From Brachybacterium subflavum (GTDB lineage: Bacteria > Actinomycetota > Actinomycetes > Actinomycetales > Dermabacteraceae), in contig NZ_VIGP01000007.1 in NCBI RefSeq assembly GCF_009299795.1, positions 1-64,000 of the forward strand: a stretch of DNA of 64,000 nucleotides, written 5' to 3'. Positions 43,406 through 51,107 of this stretch are shown in pieces. The first letter of the stretch is position 1, and every line of letters begins with the position of its first letter. The translations under genes and the position numbers were made by a program. The notes below the pieces were generated by a model, which made no database searches, had not been told where the DNA came from, and worked only from the letters and a program-made list of their open reading frames with translations.

Positions 43406-44350
43406 TCACAGAGCGATGTCGAGGACGGCGAGGCCGGGGAAGATGGCGAAGACGATCACCAGCGGCAGCACGAAGAACACCACGGGGACCATCATCAGGA
43501 TCTCGCGGCGGCCGGCGAGCTCCATGAGGTCTCGTTTGGAGGCCTCGCGTGCGTCCTGCGCCTGAGCACGCAGGACCTCAGCGAGCGGAGTGCCGCGCTC
43601 GATCGCTATGGAGACGCCCTCCCCGAAGCGCGCGAGCGCCTCGAGGGGTGTGCGGTCGCCGAGCTGGACGAGGGCCTGGGAGACGCTCGAGCCGGCGCGG
43701 ATCTCCGCCACGGTGCGTCCGAACTCTTCCGGCAGCGCGCCGCGGCTCGAGCGCGCGACTCGTTCCATCGCCGCGACGGGGCTCTCCCCTGCTGCGACGG
43801 CGAGCGCGAGCAGGTCGGCGACCGTCGGGAACTCGCGGGCCATGCGCGCAGCGCGACGGGCCACGGTGCGCTGCAGCAGGTGGTCACGGCCGACGATCCC
43901 GATCACCCCGCCCAGCAGGACGATGAGCAGTCCGAGCAGCGGGCTGGCACCGCGCGCGCCCACGGCGAGGAAGGCCAGTCCGAGGCCGATCACGAGCCCG
44001 CCGATGCCCCACAGCACCTGTTCGACGCGGAACGCCTCGATGCCGCTCGTGCGGCCGGCCATGCGCAGCCTCTTCTCGAGCTGCTCGGAACCGCCCGTGA
44101 GGCGCTCTAGCAGGCCCAGCATGCGCTGGGCGACGGGCCCCAGGAGCGTGCGCACGAAGGTGCGTGCACCGGAGGCGGAGGACCCGTGCTCGAGCAGCGC
44201 GCTGCCGCGGTCGCGGCGCAGGTAGGGATCGATGCGGGCGGCGAGGTCGCGCCGGCGAAGCCACGGGTTGCCGACCACCACGAGGGCGAGCCCGAGGCCC
44301 GCGACCAGCCCGATCCCCGCCCCGATCAGCACGGGTGCCGCCCCGCTCAT
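43406..44350 (-). CDS. TadC-type pilus membrane protein (type II secretion F domain)
   Basis: A 314-residue integral membrane protein with a C-terminal T2SSF domain (EFPTVADLLALAVAAGESPVAAMERV and LMELAGRREILMMVPVVFFVL). About four membrane helices. Together with TadB it forms the inner-membrane platform that couples the TadA motor to the pilins. The start overlaps the tadB stop by 4 bases. Confidence 0.88.
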   Translation of the reverse strand: MSGAAPVLIGAGIGLVAGLGLALVVVGNPWLRRRDLAARIDPYLRRDRGSALLEHGSSASGARTFVRTLLGPVAQRMLGLLERLTGGSEQLEKRLRMAGRTSGIEAFRVEQVLWGIGGLVIGLGLAFLAVGARGASPLLGLLIVLLGGVIGIVGRDHLLQRTVARRAARMAREFPTVADLLALAVAAGESPVAAMERVARSSRGALPEEFGRTVAEIRAGSSVSQALVQLGDRTPLEALARFGEGVSIAIERGTPLAEVLRAQAQDAREASKRDLMELAGRREILMMVPVVFFVLPLVIVFAIFPGLAVLDIAL

Positions 44351-45219
44351 CGCAGCACCCGCTCGTCCTGCGGGAGGCGTGCGATGAGCAGCATGACGCG
44401 GTAGGCGATCACGGAGACGACGCCCGCGCAGACGATGACGACGAGCCCGGCGGTCGAGTCGTAGGCCTGCGCGGCCTGCGGCCTCGTCGACATGAGCGCG
44501 AGCACGATCCAGGGGGCCGCCAGCGCGAGCCGGGAGGCGTTCACGGTCCAGGACTGGCGGGCCTCGAGCTCGGCGCGGGTGCGGGCGTCCTCGCGCAGGA
44601 AGGCGGAGAGGGTGCGCAGCAGCACGCCGAGGTCGGTGCCGCCCACGTCGCGAGTCACCCGCAGCGCCTCGACGATGCGATCGGCGACCGGATCCGCGAG
44701 GCGGTCCTTGAGACGATCGAGACTGCTCGCGAAGTCGCCGCTGACCTGGTAGTCCCTCCCGAACTCCTCGAAGGGAGGGCGCAGCTCTTCCGGCCCTCGC
44801 CGCCCCACCTGGGCGAGCGCCTCCGGCAGGGACATGCCGGCGCGGATGGCCGAGTTCATGTGGTCCACGACCTCGGGCCAGAGCTCGCGCAGCTGGGTGC
44901 GGCGCCGGCGTGCCAGGGCGCGCAGCAGGATGGGAGGGAGCACGCTGACCACGGCGCCGATCGCGGCGGCCGGGACTGTCGCACCGGAGATCGACCAGAT
45001 GAGGATCATGACGGCGAGGCCGAGGCCCACGCACATCGCGGGGACCGCGCCTGCGGGGACGGAGCCGAGTCCGACGGCGATCAGATCGTCGTGCACCCGG
45101 TCCAGCCAGCGCGAGAGCGGACCGTGCCGGGGCTCGTGCGCGGGGGACTCCCAGAAGGCGAGCCACACCAGCAGCAGACCGATGCCTGCGACGAGGCCGA
45201 TGAACGCACCGTCGATCAT
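44347..45219 (-). CDS. TadB-type pilus membrane protein (type II secretion F domain)
   Basis: A 290-residue membrane protein with a T2SSF domain: LWPEVVDHMNSAIRAGMSLPEALAQVG and later RTLSAFLREDARTRAELEARQ. Helices at the N-terminus (about 6-22) and two pairs further on. It is the TadB half of the platform. The start overlaps the tadA stop by 4 bases. Confidence 0.88.
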   Translation of the reverse strand: MIDGAFIGLVAGIGLLLVWLAFWESPAHEPRHGPLSRWLDRVHDDLIAVGLGSVPAGAVPAMCVGLGLAVMILIWSISGATVPAAAIGAVVSVLPPILLRALARRRRTQLRELWPEVVDHMNSAIRAGMSLPEALAQVGRRGPEELRPPFEEFGRDYQVSGDFASSLDRLKDRLADPVADRIVEALRVTRDVGGTDLGVLLRTLSAFLREDARTRAELEARQSWTVNASRLALAAPWIVLALMSTRPQAAQAYDSTAGLVVIVCAGVVSVIAYRVMLLIARLPQDERVLR

Positions 45220-46445
45220 GCGCGCTCCCTCGTCCCGAGGAGACGGCCCAGATCCAGGCCCGCGCGCTCGAAGCGCTCGGCGTGCGGCGGGTATCCCTCG
45301 CCGCGCTCGAGCCGGCCGTCGCCGCTGCGATGGAAGATGTCGGCGATCTCGACGACGCCCTCCTCCGTACGACCGGGCAGCGCGGCGATCTCGCGCACCT
45401 GCCGCTGCCCGCCCGGGAGGATGTCGAGATGGACGACGAGGTCGATGCAGCTGGCGACGGTGGGCACGACGAAGCGGCTGGAGACGTTCTCCCCCGCCAG
45501 CAGCGGGAGAGTGCACAGCTTGGTGACGGCGTCCCGCGCCGAGTTCGCGTGGATCGAGGCGAGCCCGGGTAGCCCGCTGTTCAGCGCGATGAGCATGTCG
45601 AGGCTCTCCGCCTCGCGAACCTCCCCGACGACGATGCGGCTGGGCCGCATGCGCAGAGCCTCCTTCACGAGGCGGCGCAGCGTGACCTCTCCGGTGCCCT
45701 CGAGGTTCGGCTGTCGGGTCTGCATGCCGACGACGTCCCGCAGGCGCAGGTCGAGTTCGAAGACCTCCTCGATGGTGACCACGCGCTCGCGGGGGCCTAT
45801 CGCGGCGGCCAGACAGTTGAGCATGGTGGTCTTCCCTGCGCCGGTCGCGCCCGAGACGATTACATTGAGACCGGCGGCGACGGCGCCGTCGAGGAAGTCC
45901 GCGGCCTGCGGGGTGAGGGAGCCGAGCGCCACCAGGTCGCGCATGTCGTGCGCGCGGGCGACGAACTTGCGGATGTTCACCGACCAGTGCTTGCGGGAGA
46001 TCGGGGGGATGAGCACGTGCAGCCGGCTGCCGTCGGGCATGAGGGCGTCCACGAACGGGGAGCTGAGGTCCAGGCGCCGACCGGAGCTCACGAGCATGCG
46101 CTCGACGATCCCGCGCACCTCGTCGTCCGTGAGGACCACGGGCGTCAGCTCGCTGCGCCCGGAGCGGGCGCAGAAGATCTCGCTGGGGGAGTTCACCCAG
46201 ATCTCCTCGACCTCAGGGTCGTCGAGGAACTCCTGGAGCGGGCCGAAGCCGCCGATCCTCGCGGCGACCTCCGCGACCACGGTCTCCGCATCGCGGATCA
46301 CGGGCACAGCCCCGCCGGCAGAGCGCTGGTCGTAGTCGGTGACGACCTCTCGGATGAGGGGTTCGAGCTGATCGGCGCGGGCGTCGAGGCCCCGCCGCCT
46401 GATCAGCTCCCTGGCCTCGGCCTCGATGATGGCCGCCGCTTCCAT
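45216..46445 (-). CDS. TadA/CpaF-type pilus assembly ATPase
   Basis: A 409-residue VirB11-like ATPase. Walker A is GATGAGKTT at 199-207, Asp-box TIEEVFELDL near 224-233, Walker B IVVGEVRE at 271-278 and the His-box LASIHANSA after it. The start at 46445 is preferred; a GGGG-type ribosome binding site precedes it. An upstream in-frame ATG would add 21 residues. It drives polymerisation of the Flp-type pilus encoded by the next six genes. The partner CpaE-like and SAF-domain genes are about 11 kb away. Confidence 0.93.
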   Translation of the reverse strand: MEAAAIIEAEARELIRRRGLDARADQLEPLIREVVTDYDQRSAGGAVPVIRDAETVVAEVAARIGGFGPLQEFLDDPEVEEIWVNSPSEIFCARSGRSELTPVVLTDDEVRGIVERMLVSSGRRLDLSSPFVDALMPDGSRLHVLIPPISRKHWSVNIRKFVARAHDMRDLVALGSLTPQAADFLDGAVAAGLNVIVSGATGAGKTTMLNCLAAAIGPRERVVTIEEVFELDLRLRDVVGMQTRQPNLEGTGEVTLRRLVKEALRMRPSRIVVGEVREAESLDMLIALNSGLPGLASIHANSARDAVTKLCTLPLLAGENVSSRFVVPTVASCIDLVVHLDILPGGQRQVREIAALPGRTEEGVVEIADIFHRSGDGRLERGEGYPPHAERFERAGLDLGRLLGTRERA

Positions 46446-46774
46446 CTGGTCCCCTTCGATGATCCGTGTGCGCGACCCCCTCGGGCGCCGCACGGATGCG
46501 TGATGCACCTCGCAACGCTGGATACTGTACGGGGTCTGGGAATCCTGGGTCCGCCGATGTGGACAACTCCGGACGGCGGTGCGCGCGAACCTCCGATGTG
46601 GCCGACTCCGTTGATTCCCAGGCGGGTGTGCAGGGACCTCGCCTCACACTCGTGCCGCGCCGACCCCGTCCCTCCCTCCTCCGCGCGGCGCGATCACCGT
46701 GTTCGCGCCGGTCGTGGCGCTCTCCCGTGGCACGATGGGCGCGTCCCTTCCCCATGACACCCGCGGAGGCAACG
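46446..46774. other. Divergent regulatory region between tadA and yihY
   Basis: 329 bases with no gene. It contains a 9-base inverted repeat enclosing two 18-base direct repeats (see next entry), a Shine-Dalgarno GCGGAGG at about 46763-46769 for yihY and presumably the promoters of both divergent units. Confidence 0.6.
46536..46621. promoter_or_regulatory. Composite repeat element: inverted CTGGGAATC arms around twin CCGATGTGG repeats
   Basis: CTGGGAATC at 46536-46544 and GATTCCCAG at 46613-46621 are perfect inverted arms. Between them CCGATGTGGACAACTCCG (46554-46571) and CCGATGTGGCCGACTCCG (46593-46610) are direct repeats 39 bases apart with 16 of 18 identical. The first contains TGTGGACAA, an exact actinobacterial DnaA box in reverse. 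Confidence 0.7.
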
Positions 46775-48034
46775 ATGGCCGAGAACCCCAGCGGCACCGC
46801 CGAGGACGAGAAGGTGCGCCTCAAGCGCCCAGCGATCATGTACATGATCAAGCGCGTCCTCAGCGAGTTCGGGCGCGACGGCGGCACCGACCAGGCCGCG
46901 AAGCTCACCTACTTCCTGGTGCTCTCGATCGCGCCGACGCTGCTCGCCGTGTTCTCCCTGGCCGCGCTGATCCTGGCTCCGATCAAGGATCAGCTGGCCA
47001 AGCTGATCACTGACGGCATCCTGAACTCCGGTCTTGCCGAGCAGCTCGGCGGTGGCGGCAAGGACGGGAAGGAGCAGCTCGGCCAACTCGTCGGCAGCGT
47101 CGTCGACTCCCTTATGGGAAGCGCGTCCGGCGGCGTCATCGCTCTGATCATCGGTGTCGCGACCGCCCTCTGGTCGGCCTCCGCCTACGTGAAGGCATTC
47201 GGGCGCACCGCCAACGACATCTACGAGATCCCTGAGGGCCGTGGCCCTGTGCGCATGAACGGCACGATGCTCGCCGTGACGGCACTGCTGGTCATCGGCC
47301 TCCTGGTCATCGGCATCTCCTTCATGCTCAACGCCACCATCGCCGAGAGCCTGCTGCGGCCGATCGCCGAGCCGCTGCACATGACCGGCTTCGTCGAGTT
47401 CCTCGTGACCTCCTTCCTGCCGCTCTGGGCATGGCTCAAGTGGCCCGTCATCGTGGTCCTGATGTTCGTGCTGGTCTCGGTGCTCTACTGGGCGGCCCCG
47501 AACATCGCCAAGCCCTTCCGGCTGATCTCCCCCGGCGGCGTCTTCGCGATCATCGGCATCGCGGTGGCCGCGGTGGTCCTCTCGATCTACATGAGCACCT
47601 TCGCGAGCTACTCGAGCTACGGCGCGATCGGCGGCGTGATGGCGATCCTGTTCGCCCTGTGGGTGATGAACATCGTGATCATCCTGGGCGCCGAGGTCGA
47701 TGCCGAGTACGAGCGCGCGAAGGAGCTGCAGGCGGGCCTGCCCGCGGAGAACGGCTTCGAGGTGCCGATGCGCGGGGAGAAGGGCGCGGAGAAGAAGGAG
47801 GCGAAGTACGAGAAGGTCGTCGACGCCGGCCGCGACCTGCGCCTGCAGAACCTCCACCGCGACCAGGACTCCTACACCGGCGAGAACGCCCGCATCGTCC
47901 CGCGGAACCCCACGGGCGCGATCCCTGCCCAGGGCGACGAGGACGCCGAGGACCCCACCGCCGCGGGAGACGGCGGCGCGGACCGAGAGGAACCCTCCGG
48001 CTCCTCCGATGCGGCCGACGGCGCGGACCGCTGA
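46775..48034 (+). CDS. YihY/BrkB family membrane protein
   Basis: A 419-residue YihY family protein with six or seven membrane helices. Family motifs include KLTYFLVLSIAPTLLAVFSL near 44-63 and ALWSASAYVKAFGRTANDIY near 130-149. The C-terminal 110 residues are soluble and charged, a long tail. Earlier annotation as ribonuclease BN is not valid for this family; the function is unknown, possibly lipid or envelope related. The start at 46775 has GGAGG 5 bases upstream. Confidence 0.9.
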   Translation: MAENPSGTAEDEKVRLKRPAIMYMIKRVLSEFGRDGGTDQAAKLTYFLVLSIAPTLLAVFSLAALILAPIKDQLAKLITDGILNSGLAEQLGGGGKDGKEQLGQLVGSVVDSLMGSASGGVIALIIGVATALWSASAYVKAFGRTANDIYEIPEGRGPVRMNGTMLAVTALLVIGLLVIGISFMLNATIAESLLRPIAEPLHMTGFVEFLVTSFLPLWAWLKWPVIVVLMFVLVSVLYWAAPNIAKPFRLISPGGVFAIIGIAVAAVVLSIYMSTFASYSSYGAIGGVMAILFALWVMNIVIILGAEVDAEYERAKELQAGLPAENGFEVPMRGEKGAEKKEAKYEKVVDAGRDLRLQNLHRDQDSYTGENARIVPRNPTGAIPAQGDEDAEDPTAAGDGGADREEPSGSSDAADGADR

Positions 48035-48116
48035 CCCCGTCCCCGCTCCGCCCCCGGGCGGATCCGCTGGGGCGGGCTTCCTCCCGCGGTCGGACGCCCG
48101 TTCGGTCCCGGGAACC

Positions 48117-48122
48117 TAGGCT
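48117..48122 (+). promoter_or_regulatory. Predicted -10 element, leaderless histidine kinase promoter
   Basis: TAGGCT, 6 bases before the ATG at 48129. Confidence 0.45.
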
Positions 48123-48128
48123 CTGGCC

Positions 48129-49385
48129 ATGACCATCTCCCCGCCTCCCGAGGGCCGGACCGCCCCCGAGCCGGTGGACCCGCCGCCGAGCCGTCTCGAC
48201 GCGCCCTTCCGCTGGCTCGCGACGCACCCCCAGATCGTCGACGGCGTGCTCTTCGGCGGCATCGCCCTGCTGCTCGTGCTGGGATCGCTGCCGCTGGTGC
48301 CGTCGATGTCCGTGGACGGCTGGCTGATCTGGTCGATCCCGATGTTCATCGCCGGGGCGTTCCTGCGCACCCGCACGGGCTGGGCGACCCTGGCGATCGC
48401 GCTCCTCGCCATCGTGCACTTCCTGCTCGGGATGATCCTCGTCCTGGGCGATGTGATGATCTTCTACGCCCTGTACTGCGCGACCGTGCACGGTCGCGGG
48501 CGGGTGCCGACGCTCGCCCTGATCGGCGGCTTCGTCGGCGCACTCATGCAGGCCGTGGCCCTCGCGTTCGTGCTCGGGAACGGTGAGGTCTGGTACCTGC
48601 AGATCATCGCGAGCATCGTCGTGTTCATGTTCGGATGCGCGCTCGTGCTCGCCACCTGGGCCACCGGCCGCTACCAGAGGGTGCGCGTGGACCAGCTGCG
48701 CATGGCCCGGGAAGCGGCCGCGCAGGCCGTGCGCGAGCGCGAGCAGCGCACGCGCCTCGCCGTGGCCGACGAGCGCGCCCGCATCGCCCGCGAGATGCAC
48801 GACGTGGTCGCCCACTCGCTCTCGGTCATCATCGCCCAGGCCGACGGCGGCCGCTTCGTCGCCTCCCAGGACCCCAGCAAGGCCACCGATGTGCTCGAGA
48901 CGATCGGCAGCACCGGGCGGCGCGCCCTGGCCGACATGCGCAGCCTGCTGGGCGTGCTCCGCAGCGACGACGCCCAGGACCTCGGTCCCCAGCCCGGCCT
49001 CGCCTCGCTCGACGAGCTCGTGGACCAGGTGCGCGCGGCGGGCCTGCCGGTCGAGCTCGCCCAGGAGGGCGAGGTCACCGACCTGCCCGGCCCGATGGGG
49101 CTCACCCTGTACCGGGTGGTCCAGGAAGCCCTCACCAACGTCATGAAGCACGCCGGCCCCGGCGCCTCCGCCCGGGTGTCGGTGCGTCGTGACGACTCCC
49201 TGCTCTCCCTGGACGTCGAGGACGACGGGCAGGGGGTGGACCCGCAGTCCGACGGCCTCGGGCACGGCCACACCGGCATGCGCGAGCGTGTCAACATGTT
49301 CCGCGGCACCCTGCACACCGGTCCCCTGCCCGCGGGCGGGTACCGGGTGAGCGTGCGCATCCCCCTGAACGGAAGGACCCGATGA
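48129..49385 (+). CDS. Two-component sensor histidine kinase (HisKA_3 type)
   Basis: A 418-residue NarL-type kinase. Four to five membrane helices between about 38 and 178 without a large outer domain, then a coiled linker and the HisKA_3 domain with phospho-His H224 in ARIAREMHDVVAHSLSVI. The ATPase domain has YRVVQEALTNVMKHA and VEDDGQG. It probably senses membrane or envelope stress through its helices. The gene overlaps the response regulator by 4 bases and lies before an ABC exporter, which this pair may control. Confidence 0.93.
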   Translation: MTISPPPEGRTAPEPVDPPPSRLDAPFRWLATHPQIVDGVLFGGIALLLVLGSLPLVPSMSVDGWLIWSIPMFIAGAFLRTRTGWATLAIALLAIVHFLLGMILVLGDVMIFYALYCATVHGRGRVPTLALIGGFVGALMQAVALAFVLGNGEVWYLQIIASIVVFMFGCALVLATWATGRYQRVRVDQLRMAREAAAQAVREREQRTRLAVADERARIAREMHDVVAHSLSVIIAQADGGRFVASQDPSKATDVLETIGSTGRRALADMRSLLGVLRSDDAQDLGPQPGLASLDELVDQVRAAGLPVELAQEGEVTDLPGPMGLTLYRVVQEALTNVMKHAGPGASARVSVRRDDSLLSLDVEDDGQGVDPQSDGLGHGHTGMRERVNMFRGTLHTGPLPAGGYRVSVRIPLNGRTR

Positions 49386-50113
49386 TGTCACCGGAGCACA
49401 CCCCCGAGCAGTCGCCGGACCCGGCCGTCGAGCCGTCGGCCGATCGCCCCCTGAGGATCGCCCTGGTGGACGACCAGCCGCTCGTGCGCGCCGGGTTCGC
49501 GATGGTCATCGACTCCCAGAGCGACCTCGAGATCGCCCTGCAGAGCGCCGACGGCGCCGAGGCGGTCGAGCAGCTGCGCTCGCATCGGGTGGACGTCGTG
49601 CTCATGGACGTGCGCATGCCGCGGCTGGACGGCATCGAGGCGACCCGGCAGATCCTCGAGGAGGCCCCGGAGGGCAGGGCGCCGAAGATCGTGGTGCTCA
49701 CGACCTTCGACATCGACGACTACGTGATGGCGGCGATCCGGGCGGGCGCGAGCGGTTTCCTGCTCAAGGACGCCCAGCCCGAGGAGCTGCTCGCGGCGAT
49801 CCGCACCGTGCATCGCGGGGACGCCGTGATCGCTCCGTCGGCCACACGCCGACTGATGGCTCAGATGGTGAGCACCCCGCCGCCCGAGGACCGCGACGAC
49901 TCGGTCCTCGAAGCCCTCACCGAGCGCGAGCGGGAGGTGCTCGCCCTGATGGCCCGCGGCTTTTCCAACCAGGAGATCGGCGCGGAGCTCTTCGTCGCCG
50001 AGGCCACCGTGAAGACCCATGTGGGCCGCGTGCTCGCCAAGCTCCGCGCCCGCGACCGCGTGCAGGCCGTCATCATCGCCTTCGAGAGCGGGCTGGTCAC
50101 GCCCGGCTCCTGA
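49382..50113 (+). CDS. LuxR/NarL family response regulator
   Basis: A 243-residue regulator. Receiver domain with acidic pair D30-D31, phospho-acceptor D76 (VVLMDVRMP), Thr in VVLTTFD and Lys in FLLKDAQPEE. The C-terminal LuxR HTH spans about 178-225 (LTEREREVLALMARGFSNQE). It pairs with the upstream kinase. A likely target is the ABC exporter operon 200 bases downstream. The ATG doublet at 49382/49385 leaves the start uncertain by one codon. Confidence 0.94.
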   Translation: MMSPEHTPEQSPDPAVEPSADRPLRIALVDDQPLVRAGFAMVIDSQSDLEIALQSADGAEAVEQLRSHRVDVVLMDVRMPRLDGIEATRQILEEAPEGRAPKIVVLTTFDIDDYVMAAIRAGASGFLLKDAQPEELLAAIRTVHRGDAVIAPSATRRLMAQMVSTPPPEDRDDSVLEALTEREREVLALMARGFSNQEIGAELFVAEATVKTHVGRVLAKLRARDRVQAVIIAFESGLVTPGS

Positions 50114-50117
50114 TCCC

Positions 50118-50161
50118 GGGGCGCCCTCCGACCCCGCGTCATACCCAGGGCGGAGGGCCCC
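50118..50161. terminator. Stem-loop after the two-component genes
   Basis: GGGGCGCCCTCCG (50118-50130) and CGGAGGGCCCC (50151-50161) pair around a 20-base loop just after the response-regulator stop. GC-rich, no T tract. Confidence 0.5.
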
Positions 50162-50309
50162 GCCCGACTGCAGTGGGGCGGCGTGCGGGGCAGGGGCGAC
50201 CGGACGCTGACGACACCCCGGCCCCTGCACGAGAGGATCGTGATGTCCCGCCGCAGCCGGGATGCCGCCGCGAGGGAACCGCCCTCGCCCCGATCCACGG
50301 AGGACCTCC

Positions 50310-51107
50310 ATGCACTCCCCCGCTCCCCACCACCGGGCCGCCGACGCGGACCCCACCTCGGCCGTCCCCTCGACCGCTCCTGCCGCGCACGCGGCGACCG
50401 CGACCGGCCCCGAGCCGTCGACGCCCGACGCCGTCCTGCGTGCGCGCGGTCTGCGCAAGTCCTACGGGAGGGGCGAGAGCGTCGTGCGGGCCCTCGACGG
50501 CGTCGACGTCGACATCGCCCGCGGAGGATTCACCGCGATCATGGGCCCCTCCGGGTCCGGGAAGTCGACGCTCCTCCACGTGCTCGCCGGCCTGGACGCG
50601 GTGGACGCAGGCTCGATCGAGATCGACGGCACCGAGATCACCGGCCTCGGCGACGACGCCCTGACCCGTCTGCGCCGCGACCGCATCGGCTTCGTCTTCC
50701 AGTCCTTCAACCTGCTGCCCATGCTCACGGCGGAGCAGAACATCCTGCTGCCGCTCGACCTCGCCGGCCGCCGCGCGGACCGCGCCTGGCTGGACACCAT
50801 CACCGGCGCCTTCGGCATCGGCGACCGCCTGGACCATCTGCCCTCGCAGCTCTCGGGCGGGCAGATCCAGCGCGTGGCGATCGCGCGTGCGCTGGTCACC
50901 TCCCCCGCCGTCGTCTTCGCCGACGAGCCCACGGGCAACCTCGACTCGACGACCACCGAGGAGGTGCTGGACTTCCTGCGCGTGAGCGTCGACGAGTTCG
51001 GGCAGAGCGTCGTCATGGTCACCCACGAGCGCGACGCCGCCGAGCGCGCGGACCGCATCATCACCCTGGCCGACGGCCGGATCAGCGCCGACGAGGTGCT
51101 GCGATGA
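50310..51107 (+). CDS. ABC transporter ATPase, MacB/LolD type
   Basis: A 265-residue ATPase: Walker A GPSGSGKST at 79-87, Q-loop VFQSFNLLPML, signature LSGGQIQRV at 181-189, Walker B VVFADEPTGNLDS and VTHE. The first 40 residues are an Ala/Pro-rich leader. GGAGG before the ATG at 50310 supports this start over an upstream one. It overlaps the permease gene by 4 bases. With that permease it forms a MacB-like exporter or mechanotransmission complex, typical of antibiotic- or envelope-stress-response loci beside two-component systems. Confidence 0.92.
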   Translation: MHSPAPHHRAADADPTSAVPSTAPAAHAATATGPEPSTPDAVLRARGLRKSYGRGESVVRALDGVDVDIARGGFTAIMGPSGSGKSTLLHVLAGLDAVDAGSIEIDGTEITGLGDDALTRLRRDRIGFVFQSFNLLPMLTAEQNILLPLDLAGRRADRAWLDTITGAFGIGDRLDHLPSQLSGGQIQRVAIARALVTSPAVVFADEPTGNLDSTTTEEVLDFLRVSVDEFGQSVVMVTHERDAAERADRIITLADGRISADEVLR

